A stretch of 64,000 nucleotides of DNA from Arthrobacter sp. S41. Its GTDB lineage: Bacteria > Actinomycetota > Actinomycetes > Actinomycetales > Micrococcaceae. The translations under genes and the position numbers were made by a program. Where the stretch lies: NCBI RefSeq assembly GCF_004320535.1, contig NZ_SIHY01000002.1, positions 62,001 to 126,000 on the forward strand, written 5' to 3'. This document shows positions 1 through 8,079 of the stretch, in pieces. Below the pieces are notes generated by a model. That model saw only the letters and a list, made by a program, of their open reading frames with translations, was not told the origin of the DNA and ran no database searches. Positions within the stretch are counted from its first letter, which is position 1, and every line of letters begins with the position of its first letter.

Positions 1-2030
1 TAGCGGGTGTCCATTTCACGCACCACCCAGCCCAAGGCTTCGGCAGCCTTTTTCGGGTTGGTGATGATCGGGGTGATCAGGTGAGGCACACCCTCATAGG
101 CGGTAAGTTCCACGCGCTTAGGGTCAACCATCACCATGCGCACCTCATCAGGGGTGGCGCGCATCAGGATGGAGGTGATCATCGAATTCACAAACGAAGA
201 CTTACCTGCACCGGTAGCACCTGCCACCAAAAGGTGAGGCATCTTGGCGAGATTCGCTACAACAAAGCCGCCTTCAACGTCCTTGCCCACGCCCATCACC
301 ATTGGGTGTTCGGTCTTGCGCGCATTGTTGCTGCGCAGCACATCACCGAGGGCGACAACTTCCTTGTCGGTATTCGGGATCTCGATACCGATAGCGGATT
401 TGCCCGGGATCGGAGAAAGGATACGAACGTCAGAGGAAGCAACGGCGTAGGAGATGTTCTTGGCCAGCGCGGTGACCTTTTCCACCTTGGTGCCCGGGGA
501 AAGTTCGATCTCGTAGCGGGTGACCGTAGGTCCGCGGGAGAAGCCGGTGACCTGAGCATCAACCTTGAACTGCTGCAAGGTATTAGTCAGTGCATCAACT
601 ACTACCTGGTTGGCTTCGGACGCTTCCTTGGCCGGCGGGCCGGCAGGCAGGTAGTGGTCCTCTGGCAAGGTGTATGTGACATCCCCGGAGAGCTGCAGTT
701 GTTCGCTGCGTGCAGGGATCGGTGACTGCGGGCCGGCGGAAAGGCCAGCGGCGCGCGAGGACACCTGATCCATGGCGGAAGTGGTAGCTTCCGGCTCAGC
801 GTTTAAGCCGATATTGGCCATGATCTCGGCCATTTCGCTTTCGGCCTTGGTCGGGCGCTTCACCCCAGGTGGTGGGCCAGCTGGCTTGGGAATCGACGTT
901 TCGGCAATGGCCTGAGTCGCAGCTTCAGAAGCGTCTTCTGCTTCATCGTCAAAGGTTGGACGAGCGATAGCCTGAGTGGCCGCTTCATCGGCATCAAAGA
1001 TCTTGCCCGAGTTGCGCTGAGCTACAGGCAATGAGGTGGTTGATGCTTCCGAGACATCAGCAGGATCGATCACTGCCTTGTCGTAGGCGACATCACCTGG
1101 ACGGTCCGTACTCTCGCTACCGTGACCATCTACGTCGTAAACCTCGGTCACCTGGCGGGCCGCAGCAGCACGGCGTTCAAAGAAGCCAGGCTTCTTCTTT
1201 TTTGGAGCTGGCGTCTGGGCCTCTTCATCTGGGTAGAGGTAGGACTGGTCGTGGTCCTCGCGCGTTGAGTCAAGCTCAGGGACAGCCGCCTGACGTGCCG
1301 GACGAGTAGCGTTCGGGTCTTGGCCCAGCAAACGGTTGTAACCACCGCGGATCCGTTCAGGGATCTGGGTGAAGGGTGTTGCGGTGACAATCAGAATGGA
1401 CATAAACGCCAAGAAGATGAACACTGCCATGGCCCCTGGCACGGTGATCAGCATGCCCAGTGGCGTACCCAAAATGGAGCCAACCATACCGCCGGCGTTC
1501 CACAAAAGTTCAAAGTCATCCGAGACTGAAGGAGAGCCCTTAGCCAACGATGCAATGGATGAACCGGAAAGGGTCATGATCAGCAGGCCAATACCAATAC
1601 GGTTGTTGGCGGTCACTGCTTCTGGGTAGCGGAACAGTCGGAAGGCACCGACGAACAAAATCACTGGCAATAAGACTGCCATGAAGCCCAGGGTGCCACC
1701 GGCAACGGCATGCACACCTTGACCGAACCATCCTGATTCTCGCAGGCCCCACCATTCGATGATCGCTACGGTGACCGCGATGAGGGCAAGGAAGAGCCCG
1801 GTTCCGTCACGGCGAAGTTCGTAGTCAGGGTTCACCGTTCCACCGATACGGCGGAATGCGCCACCAAAGATCCGAGCGATCCCCATCCAGACGCTGCGCA
1901 GGGCGCGTAAGGGTAGGGCGAGTTCCTGTTCCGGATTCTCGGGTGTTTTCTTGGAGGGCGAAGTACCGGACGCTTTGGGTTTGCGCGTCGTCGGCTTCTT
2001 CGTCCCCTGAGACTGAGTACGTGGGGCCAT
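1..2030 (-). CDS. ftsK: DNA translocase FtsK/SpoIIIE, C-terminus cut by window edge
   Basis: Membrane-anchored DNA pump that clears chromosome ends from the division septum and directs dimer resolution. About 676 residues are visible from ATG 2028-2030. They comprise a basic Pro/Lys N-terminus, four to five hydrophobic segments (about residues 55-230), a long acidic/Ala-rich linker holding the small duplicated phrase EAATQAIA, and the start of the motor. The motor shows the alpha-domain TRYEIELSPG and Walker A GATGAGKSS near residue 605, then VMVDPKRVEL. The frame runs off base 1 at WVVREMDTR, so the rest of the RecA-like domain and the gamma domain lie outside. Membership of the family is clear; the exact start is inferred. 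Confidence 0.95.
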   Translation of the reverse strand, partial: MAPRTQSQGTKKPTTRKPKASGTSPSKKTPENPEQELALPLRALRSVWMGIARIFGGAFRRIGGTVNPDYELRRDGTGLFLALIAVTVAIIEWWGLRESGWFGQGVHAVAGGTLGFMAVLLPVILFVGAFRLFRYPEAVTANNRIGIGLLIMTLSGSSIASLAKGSPSVSDDFELLWNAGGMVGSILGTPLGMLITVPGAMAVFIFLAFMSILIVTATPFTQIPERIRGGYNRLLGQDPNATRPARQAAVPELDSTREDHDQSYLYPDEEAQTPAPKKKKPGFFERRAAAARQVTEVYDVDGHGSESTDRPGDVAYDKAVIDPADVSEASTTSLPVAQRNSGKIFDADEAATQAIARPTFDDEAEDASEAATQAIAETSIPKPAGPPPGVKRPTKAESEMAEIMANIGLNAEPEATTSAMDQVSSRAAGLSAGPQSPIPARSEQLQLSGDVTYTLPEDHYLPAGPPAKEASEANQVVVDALTNTLQQFKVDAQVTGFSRGPTVTRYEIELSPGTKVEKVTALAKNISYAVASSDVRILSPIPGKSAIGIEIPNTDKEVVALGDVLRSNNARKTEHPMVMGVGKDVEGGFVVANLAKMPHLLVAGATGAGKSSFVNSMITSILMRATPDEVRMVMVDPKRVELTAYEGVPHLITPIITNPKKAAEALGWVVREMDTR

Positions 2031-2060
2031 AGTTCTAGAGTATCGCCAATGGCTGTATGC

Positions 2061-2088
2061 ACCCCGAATTTACACGTCTGCTCGGGGT
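2061..2088 (-). terminator. weak hairpin between membrane gene and ftsK
   Basis: A 7-bp inverted repeat (ACCCCGA / TCGGGGT) with a 14-base loop lies in the 107-base gap. It has no clear T-run on the minus strand, so termination of the upstream membrane gene here is only a possibility. Confidence 0.3.
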
Positions 2089-2137
2089 TTGGCAGGGGCT
2101 AGAGAAGGATCACGTACCTAGTCTTCGCCCGAGCGCT

Positions 2138-2626
2138 CTAAGCCCTCTGGCTACGCGAGTGGTTCAGGTTCAATCCGGCGACGATCACAAAACCAACAGC
2201 AAAACAGACAAGCAAGAATCCCAGTGCAGTCAACGTAGACGGCCACGGATCCTGCGCGTTGATTCCTAGACCAATAATCAATACTGCTGGCAGAACCCCT
2301 GCGACTACGGCGCCGAAGCCCGCAGCCACTGATTGTGTAGCCGAGGTATCTGACGCGCACTTCACGGCGTGGATCTCGATGGCCACATACATCGCGGAAC
2401 AGCACAGTACTCCCATGACTATTCCGCTCAACGCTGCAATTAGAACCCATAGCCAGATGCCGCCACTGATCCAAGCCCAAAGGCCACTGCTGGAAATCTC
2501 GTCCACTGCAAATGATCCGAACATCGCAGAAAAAGCTACTATGCCAAGGACCATGCCCACCGCGCCAGAGATCATGAACATTGTTTTGGTCATGTCGGAC
2601 ACTGGCGCAGCGGTCATCTGGTTCAT
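2138..2626 (-). CDS. hypothetical four-helix membrane protein (162 aa)
   Basis: I do not recognise a family. After a short polar N-terminus the protein has four hydrophobic stretches, at about residues 15-38, 48-77, 100-122 and 130-152, and ends in a short basic tail (NHSRSQRA). A CC pair and a further Cys lie in or near the second and third segments. It stands alone between mtr and ftsK on the same strand, 107 bases before the ftsK start. Coding is supported by the coherent hydrophobic pattern and codon use like its neighbours. The function is unknown; a small integral inner-membrane protein is all that can be said. Confidence 0.75.
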   Translation of the reverse strand: MNQMTAAPVSDMTKTMFMISGAVGMVLGIVAFSAMFGSFAVDEISSSGLWAWISGGIWLWVLIAALSGIVMGVLCCSAMYVAIEIHAVKCASDTSATQSVAAGFGAVVAGVLPAVLIIGLGINAQDPWPSTLTALGFLLVCFAVGFVIVAGLNLNHSRSQRA

Positions 2627-2716
2627 GGCTTCAGTCTAGGTTGCTCAGGTGGCGTTCACTAGTAGTTTTATTGATTTGTTCGTAACGATTTTGACACCGT
2701 TGCCGCGCTTGCTGAG

Positions 2717-4117
2717 CTAGGAAAAGTCCAACCCGAGCAATGCGTTTTCGGTGACTTCCGGCAATGCTGGATGGATCCAATATTGATTGCTTGCTACTTC
2801 ACGTACGTCTAGGTCAAAAGCCATGACCGTGATCATCTGCTGGATTAACGATGAGGCTTGCGGCCCCATGTAGTGAGCACCCAACAGCTTTCCGGTGTGC
2901 TTGTCAGCAATGAGCTTGGCGATGCCGGTTTTGTCTTCCATGGCCCAGCCGTACGCGACATCACCATACTTCTGCACCTTGACGGTCACCTCGTGCCCTG
3001 CCTCGCGGGCTTCTTCTTCGGTCATGCCAACATAGGCAATTTGCGGGTGCGTAAAGACCGCCGCCGGGACGTGCTCGTGTGGCATTTTCTTCAGCGCGTC
3101 AGGGTTGAGCAAGTTATGACGTACCGCGCGCATTTCAGCATTGGCAACATGCTTGAGCATGTATGGCGAGGAGATATCCCCCAGCGCCCAGATGCCTTCG
3201 GCCGAAGTGGAGCGACCATATTCGTCTACGCTGATGCGCCCATCTTTAGCGTCAATGCCGGCTGATTCCAGATCCAGCTGGTCACCGTTAGGAGTGCGAC
3301 CTGTTGCCACAAGTAGTACTTCCCCGCTCACTGTGGATCCATCATCCATTTCCACCGTTACTTCTGAGTCCCCTTGGCTCACGCCGGTGATGTTTCGCCC
3401 CATACGCACGTCATAGCGTTTCGCAGCCAATTCATTAAAGGATTCGCGAAGCTCGGTATCGAGGTGGCGCAGTAACTGCGAGCGCGCGATGATGCTGACC
3501 TTGGTGCCTAGCGCTTCAAAGACGTGAGCGAACTCCATGGCAATGTATCCGCCACCAACGATCACGATGGATTTTGGTTGCTGCGCTAGGCGCATGATGT
3601 CTTCATTGGTGTGGAAATGCACGCCTGATTCGGCAATCACTTCGGGAATCACCGGACGTGATCCAGCGGCCAAGACTATCTGGTCCGCGCTGATCGTTTT
3701 GGTTTCTGATCCTTGCCCTGTTCGCAAAGTACGCTCGGATACAAAACGTGCATGCTGATCATAGACGTCGATATTTGGAGTCTTATCTCCGCGTCGATAC
3801 TCTTCCCCACCCTTGGCGATGAGATCAATCCGCTGATCAAATACCCGGTCAACAATGCTTGACCAGTCGACGGAATTCACTTGGGAGTCAACCCCTAAAC
3901 GCGATGACTCCCTTGTTTCCAAAGCAGTATCAGCTGCGTAGACGTACATCTTGGTGGGAATGCAACCAACGTTGAGGCAGGTACCTCCGAACGCACCCTT
4001 TTCGATGACGGCAATTGATTTGTCATCAAATTCGGGTCCAGGAATTGAATTACCCGAGCCGGTGCCAAGGATGATCAGGTCGTAGTGCTTGTCTACCTTT
4101 ACTGCTTCGGATGTCAT
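2717..4117 (-). CDS. mtr: mycothione reductase
   Basis: A flavin disulfide reductase that regenerates mycothiol from mycothione with NADPH in the cytosol. Starting at ATG 4117 (466 aa, preceded by AAAGGGA) it shows the FAD-binding GTGSGN loop, the redox pair Cys47/Cys52 in GGTCLNVGCIPTK, an NAD(P)-binding GGGYIA motif, a second FAD motif ending in ALGD, and the C-terminal catalytic His of WIHPALPEVTENAL. The length matches the family. The open frame extends 20 codons further upstream, but that extension is Lys/Ser/Asn-rich and lacks a ribosome site. Glutathione reductase or dihydrolipoamide dehydrogenase is less likely, given the TKMYVYAAD context typical of Mtr and the actinobacterial setting. 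Confidence 0.9.
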   Translation of the reverse strand: MTSEAVKVDKHYDLIILGTGSGNSIPGPEFDDKSIAVIEKGAFGGTCLNVGCIPTKMYVYAADTALETRESSRLGVDSQVNSVDWSSIVDRVFDQRIDLIAKGGEEYRRGDKTPNIDVYDQHARFVSERTLRTGQGSETKTISADQIVLAAGSRPVIPEVIAESGVHFHTNEDIMRLAQQPKSIVIVGGGYIAMEFAHVFEALGTKVSIIARSQLLRHLDTELRESFNELAAKRYDVRMGRNITGVSQGDSEVTVEMDDGSTVSGEVLLVATGRTPNGDQLDLESAGIDAKDGRISVDEYGRSTSAEGIWALGDISSPYMLKHVANAEMRAVRHNLLNPDALKKMPHEHVPAAVFTHPQIAYVGMTEEEAREAGHEVTVKVQKYGDVAYGWAMEDKTGIAKLIADKHTGKLLGAHYMGPQASSLIQQMITVMAFDLDVREVASNQYWIHPALPEVTENALLGLDFS

Positions 4118-4242
4118 CTTGCTTGGTCCCTTTCGCGGCGACTGATTGAACAGGTAACTGAACAGGGTGGCGTTCACTACCTATCGGGAGGCTATCACTT
4201 TGCTGAAGACCTCTGGGTATCTGGATTGTGCGTTAAAACACG

Positions 4243-4288
4243 TCAACGGTCATCCTTGAGGATTTACTCCCGTAAAGATGACCGTTGA
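4243..4288 (-). terminator. terminator of the quaternary-amine ABC operon
   Basis: A 12-bp perfect stem (TCAACGGTCATC / GATGACCGTTGA) with a 22-base loop, followed on the minus strand by GTGTTTT. It closes the operon ending at 4321 and separates it from mtr. Confidence 0.7.
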
Positions 4289-4320
4289 AGTGAACAGTAA
4301 ATAAGTTAGCGCTTTAGGAC

Positions 4321-5223
4321 CTAAAGACCTTGGTCAGACAACCAAGATTTTGCAATGTCCGCAGCTGACTTCTTATCAACGGTGCTCTGCACGTTCAGGT
4401 CAATAAGCTCTTCAGCGGTGAGCTTCTTGCTCACTGGATCCAAGACCTTCCCAAGCTCTTCAGACTGATCCGCCGTAACGACAGGAACAACGTTCGAGGC
4501 AAGGAAGAGGGACTTAGGATCTTCAAGTACCACTAGGTCTTCGGTCTTGATGCGAGGATCCGCGGTAAATACGTTAGCCACGTTCACGGTGCCAGCCACA
4601 AGATCTTCAACCGTCGTATCACCAGTGGCAGAGAAATCAGTCTTCACTCCGTAAGTGCTTTCCAATCCCTTCGGGCCGTAAGGACGTTCGGCAAGCTCTG
4701 GTGGACCACCAAGAGTCAATTCATCTTTGACCTTTGCCAAGTCCTCGATGCTTTTCAGATTATTGTCGTCGGCAAATTTGCGGGTGACGGTGTAGGAGTC
4801 CTGGTCCGAGGCTTCCGCTTCATCCAAAACAGCCAACGAGTCAGGCAGCTGGCCTTCTAGTTCCTTGTACACATCCGCAGATGAGCGAGACTTAGTATCT
4901 TCCTTGAAGAACTGCAGCAGGTTACCGGTGTACTCAGGGAACACGTTGATGCTGCCGTTTTCGAGCTGCGGCATGTATGCGTCGCGCTGGCCAATGTTGA
5001 ACTTTCGTTCAACTTCAAGCCCAGAATTCTCCAGAGCCTGCGCGTAGATCTCCGCGACGATTTCATTGGAATAGTAAGCCTGTGAACCTACAACGATTTT
5101 CTCGGAGCCACTGTTTTCCGAGCCACTCTGCGTGGCCAATGGATCCGAGCTAGAGCAACCAGCCAAGGTTAGTGCTCCAGCTGTGATTACTGCAGCAACG
5201 CGTGATGCCTGCTTTATTCTCAT
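4321..5223 (-). CDS. glycine betaine/choline-type ABC transporter substrate-binding lipoprotein
   Basis: Captures a quaternary amine (glycine betaine, choline, carnitine or similar) outside the membrane for the permeases encoded upstream. It has a 300-residue OpuAC-family fold with lipoprotein signal peptide and lipobox LAGC, so it is tethered at Cys23. Family phrases include VGSQAYYSNEIVAEIYAQAL and INVFPEYTGNLLQFF near the N-terminus. It is the last gene of a four-gene operon (ATPase, permease, permease, SBP), and its ATG overlaps the end of the preceding permease by four bases. The OpuC/OsmF/ProX type is clear; the exact ligand cannot be read from sequence. Confidence 0.9.
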   Translation of the reverse strand: MRIKQASRVAAVITAGALTLAGCSSSDPLATQSGSENSGSEKIVVGSQAYYSNEIVAEIYAQALENSGLEVERKFNIGQRDAYMPQLENGSINVFPEYTGNLLQFFKEDTKSRSSADVYKELEGQLPDSLAVLDEAEASDQDSYTVTRKFADDNNLKSIEDLAKVKDELTLGGPPELAERPYGPKGLESTYGVKTDFSATGDTTVEDLVAGTVNVANVFTADPRIKTEDLVVLEDPKSLFLASNVVPVVTADQSEELGKVLDPVSKKLTAEELIDLNVQSTVDKKSAADIAKSWLSDQGL

Positions 5224-5951
5224 GTCAGTTCTTTCTCTTGTGCGAGTGAAGATTTCGAATCTTGAGTTCTAACTTTTCTCTGCTTTGATCCTAGTGCGCG
5301 AGGCACTGCCGCTTTCTGTCCCATGGCAAGGAGCATGTCGAGCAGCAAGGCCACCACGGCTACAAGCAGAGCGCCACCGAGAACCATGTCGAAGCGACGC
5401 AGATTCAGCCCGGTAATAATCGGCAAGCCGAGACCGCCAAGGTTTACATACGCTGCGATGGTTACCGTAGCGACTACCTGCAACACTGCTGCTCGAATAC
5501 CGCCAACTAATAGTGAGAGCCCAAGAGGTATCTCAACTTTGAACAAAATTTGCCATTCAGTCATTCCCATAGCTCGGGCCGCGTCGATGGTTTTCCGGTC
5601 AATCGCTTCGAAACCTGTATAGGCTCCGGCCAGTAATGACGGAATAGCCAATACGACAAATGCTAGGACAGCCGCTTCTGGTTTGTGGGTGACGCCCAAA
5701 AGCAACACCAGCAATATCAACAATCCAAAAGACGGTACCGCACGGGCAATACCAGCTGCCCCCACCGCGATCTCTCGTCCCTTACCGGTATGCCCGATGG
5801 CCCAGCCGACAGGAATCGCGATAGCCCCGGCAATCACGACCGAGATGAAGGTGAACAGCAGATGCTGTCCCAGTAGTACGGCCAGCCCATCTTTGCCTTC
5901 CCATTGTTCTGGGGCGACCAGCCACTTGAATGCGTCAGATAGTAGGTTCAT
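5220..5951 (-). CDS. quaternary-amine ABC transporter permease (second)
   Basis: Integral-membrane subunit of an OpuC-type importer, 243 residues with about five to six hydrophobic segments. The binding-protein-dependent permease EAA loop is present (EAIDRKTIDAARAMGMTEWQ, central Gly retained). An Arg/Lys-rich tail follows the last helix. The start overlaps the preceding permease and the end overlaps the SBP gene, each by four bases, so the three are translationally coupled. OpuC-type systems often carry two different permeases of this size. Confidence 0.9.
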   Translation of the reverse strand: MNLLSDAFKWLVAPEQWEGKDGLAVLLGQHLLFTFISVVIAGAIAIPVGWAIGHTGKGREIAVGAAGIARAVPSFGLLILLVLLLGVTHKPEAAVLAFVVLAIPSLLAGAYTGFEAIDRKTIDAARAMGMTEWQILFKVEIPLGLSLLVGGIRAAVLQVVATVTIAAYVNLGGLGLPIITGLNLRRFDMVLGGALLVAVVALLLDMLLAMGQKAAVPRALGSKQRKVRTQDSKSSLAQEKELT

Positions 5952-6634
5952 GAGGCCACCGCTGCAGTAGCCTGAGCTTGTACCGAACGGCTTCGCCGGT
6001 TATCTGTTCTGCTCCATGGCATGAGCCAACGGCCGATCAGCATCAACAGTAGATCAACAACCAAAGCAATCAGCGCCACCGCCAATAGGCCGGCAAATAC
6101 CTCAACGATGATGCGTCGCTGCAAACCATTGGTGAACAAGTAGCCCAGGTTTGTCACGCCTACCAGGATGCCCACCGTGGCCAGCGAAATCGTGCTCACT
6201 GCAGTGACCCGAAGTCCCGCCAGAATCACTGGACCAGCTAGTGGCAGGTCAACAGCGAAGAATCGGCGGGTTGTTCCGTACCCCATTGCGGTAGCTGCCG
6301 AACGAGCTGCGGGGTCAACAGAGTTTAGACCGTCAACAACACCACGAACCATGATGGCCACAGCATAAAGGCTCAAAGCTACGATCAGGTTGGCTTCGCT
6401 AATCGCGCTCATTCCGGTAATCACCGGAAGAATCATCAACAACGCGAGCGAACGAATCGTGTAAAGCAGGCCAGTCAGGGTCACCAACGGTCCGCCAACG
6501 AGTTTGTATCGCCACGCCACCCAACCCAAGGGAAGGGAGAGCACAAATCCGATGACAATGGCGATCAAGGACTGTCGCAAGTGCTCTATCGACAGTGAAC
6601 TTATCAGTTGAAAATTCTCAGAAATCCAACTCAT
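5948..6634 (-). CDS. quaternary-amine ABC transporter permease (first)
   Basis: Partner permease, 228 residues, with five to six membrane segments and the cytoplasmic EAA-type loop around VDPAARSAATAMGYGTTRRF that docks on the ATPase. The start shares base 6634 with the stop codon of the ATPase gene upstream. It carries a basic tail (SRTDNRRSRSVQAQ). With the downstream permease it probably forms a heterodimeric channel. Confidence 0.9.
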   Translation of the reverse strand: MSWISENFQLISSLSIEHLRQSLIAIVIGFVLSLPLGWVAWRYKLVGGPLVTLTGLLYTIRSLALLMILPVITGMSAISEANLIVALSLYAVAIMVRGVVDGLNSVDPAARSAATAMGYGTTRRFFAVDLPLAGPVILAGLRVTAVSTISLATVGILVGVTNLGYLFTNGLQRRIIVEVFAGLLAVALIALVVDLLLMLIGRWLMPWSRTDNRRSRSVQAQATAAVAS

Positions 6635-7458
6635 TACCGCGGCCCGTCTTCAACGAGTCGGCCCTGAGTTCGGCCCTGCGAATCCACCAGTACCGGGCCT
6701 TGTGGTGTTTGTTTGACGCTCATGGCGCGAGCGCCACGGTCTGTCCCAATGAAGGAAGAGACAAAATCATTGGCTGGATTTTCGATGATTTCGCTCGGGC
6801 TACCTACCTGAAGCTTTTGGGCACCCGCAGCAAGGATGACCACTTGGTCCCCCAGCAAAAACGCTTCGTCGATATCGTGGGTGACAAAAACGATGGTTTT
6901 GTCGAGTTCCTTTTGTAGCCGCAATAGTTCGCTTTGCAGTTCGGAGCGCACGATGGGATCTACTGCGCCAAAGGGCTCATCCATCAGCAAAATATTTGGG
7001 TCCGAAGCCAAGCCTCGGGCTACACCGACACGTTGTTGCTGGCCACCGGAGAGCTGGTGCGGGTACCGATCTGCCATTGAAGTAGGCAAGCCCACGGTCT
7101 CCATCAATTCCAACGCTCTGCGGCGTGAGTCCCTACGCGATTGCCCCATTAGACGTGGAACGGTGGCGATATTATCGGCCACGGTGAAATGCGGAAGTAA
7201 TCCTGAGTTCTGCATAACGTAGCCAATACTGCGGCGAAGCTCCACTGCATTTTTAGTGGAAATGTCTTCCCCATCGATTCGCACCGTTCCGGAGCTTGGG
7301 TCCACCATCCGGTTGATCATTCGTAGCAAAGTAGTCTTGCCACAACCGGAAGAACCAACAAAAACTGTGGAACTGTGTGCAGGAATCTGCAGGTTGAAAT
7401 CCTTGACTGCCGTCGTACCATCCGGGTAGTGCTTGGATATGTTCTCGAATTCAATCAT
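6634..7458 (-). CDS. quaternary-amine ABC transporter ATP-binding protein
   Basis: ATPase that drives osmoprotectant uptake; 274 residues. Walker A is GSSGCGKTT, the signature is LSGGQQQRVGVARGLA, Walker B is ILLMDEPFGAVD, and the H-loop is VTHDID. It is the first gene of the operon, with a 172-base gap to the divergent secreted-protein gene that should hold the promoter. Unlike OpuAA/OpuCA proteins with tandem C-terminal CBS domains, it ends about 40 residues after the ATPase core. Ionic-strength sensing through CBS modules is therefore absent here. Confidence 0.9.
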   Translation of the reverse strand: MIEFENISKHYPDGTTAVKDFNLQIPAHSSTVFVGSSGCGKTTLLRMINRMVDPSSGTVRIDGEDISTKNAVELRRSIGYVMQNSGLLPHFTVADNIATVPRLMGQSRRDSRRRALELMETVGLPTSMADRYPHQLSGGQQQRVGVARGLASDPNILLMDEPFGAVDPIVRSELQSELLRLQKELDKTIVFVTHDIDEAFLLGDQVVILAAGAQKLQVGSPSEIIENPANDFVSSFIGTDRGARAMSVKQTPQGPVLVDSQGRTQGRLVEDGPR

Positions 7459-7630
7459 GTGCCGACTCCTATAGATGGCTTTGAAGATAATTCTGCCTCA
7501 AAGGACCTCGAAGAACACTGGTACGGCACGGATCTTTCTGCGTTACTGCTGATTCTCTCGATCAATGCCAAATAATGCTCTAGTCACCAGTAGGATTTAG
7601 ACGGATTCTTCACCGATTATAAGGATCCTC

Positions 7631-8002
7631 ATGAAGCTTCGAACCTTTGCCTGGCTCAGCGCTCCACTACTAGTCACAGCGGTAGCGCTGGCTTCCCCAG
7701 CTTCGGCTAGCCAGACGCCAGCTGACAGCTCACCGCAGTGGGGTTCGGTGGTGGTCATGGAAGTTGGTACCGGAAAAGTACTCCAGCGGTTGGAAGCGCC
7801 CGAGACCACATCGGTGATCATGATGGAAGTGCACACAGGCAAGGTGCTGGATCAGGTGGATTGCACTAACTGGCCCGAGGCTACCGGTTCAAAATTCCGC
7901 GCTGGCAAAGTTGTTGAATCGTCGCCCGCAATGATTGCAACACCCGAGTCCCTCTCGCCGTCATTTACCTCAACCCCGAACAGGCTGTTGGGCTGGAACT
8001 AA
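7631..8002 (+). CDS. small secreted protein with internal repeat, unknown function
   Basis: A 123-residue protein with a clean Sec signal peptide (hydrophobic core residues 8-22, likely cleavage after ASPASAS). The mature part holds a tandem repeat: SVVVMEVGTGKVLQRLE at residues 39-55 and SVIMMEVHTGKVLDQVD at 61-77, 10 of 17 identical, with a fainter echo in FRAGKVVE (89-96). One Cys (78) and a Pro/Ser-rich C-terminus follow. It is divergent from the amine ABC operon and followed by a bidirectional terminator. I know of no family for it. Confidence 0.75.
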   Translation: MKLRTFAWLSAPLLVTAVALASPASASQTPADSSPQWGSVVVMEVGTGKVLQRLEAPETTSVIMMEVHTGKVLDQVDCTNWPEATGSKFRAGKVVESSPAMIATPESLSPSFTSTPNRLLGWN

Positions 8003-8020
8003 ACAATTGCTCAAAAACGA

Positions 8021-8062
8021 CTAATGCCCCAAAACCACGCAACGGTGGTTTTGGGGTATTAG
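8021..8062. terminator. bidirectional terminator between secreted-protein gene and rnj
   Basis: An 18-bp stem (8021-8038 with 8045-8062, one G-T wobble) and 6-base loop lie between convergent genes ending at 8002 and 8080. Stretches of AAAA and TTTT within the arms suit termination in both directions. Confidence 0.85.
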
Positions 8063-8079
8063 TTTTCTAGTCACAAAGC

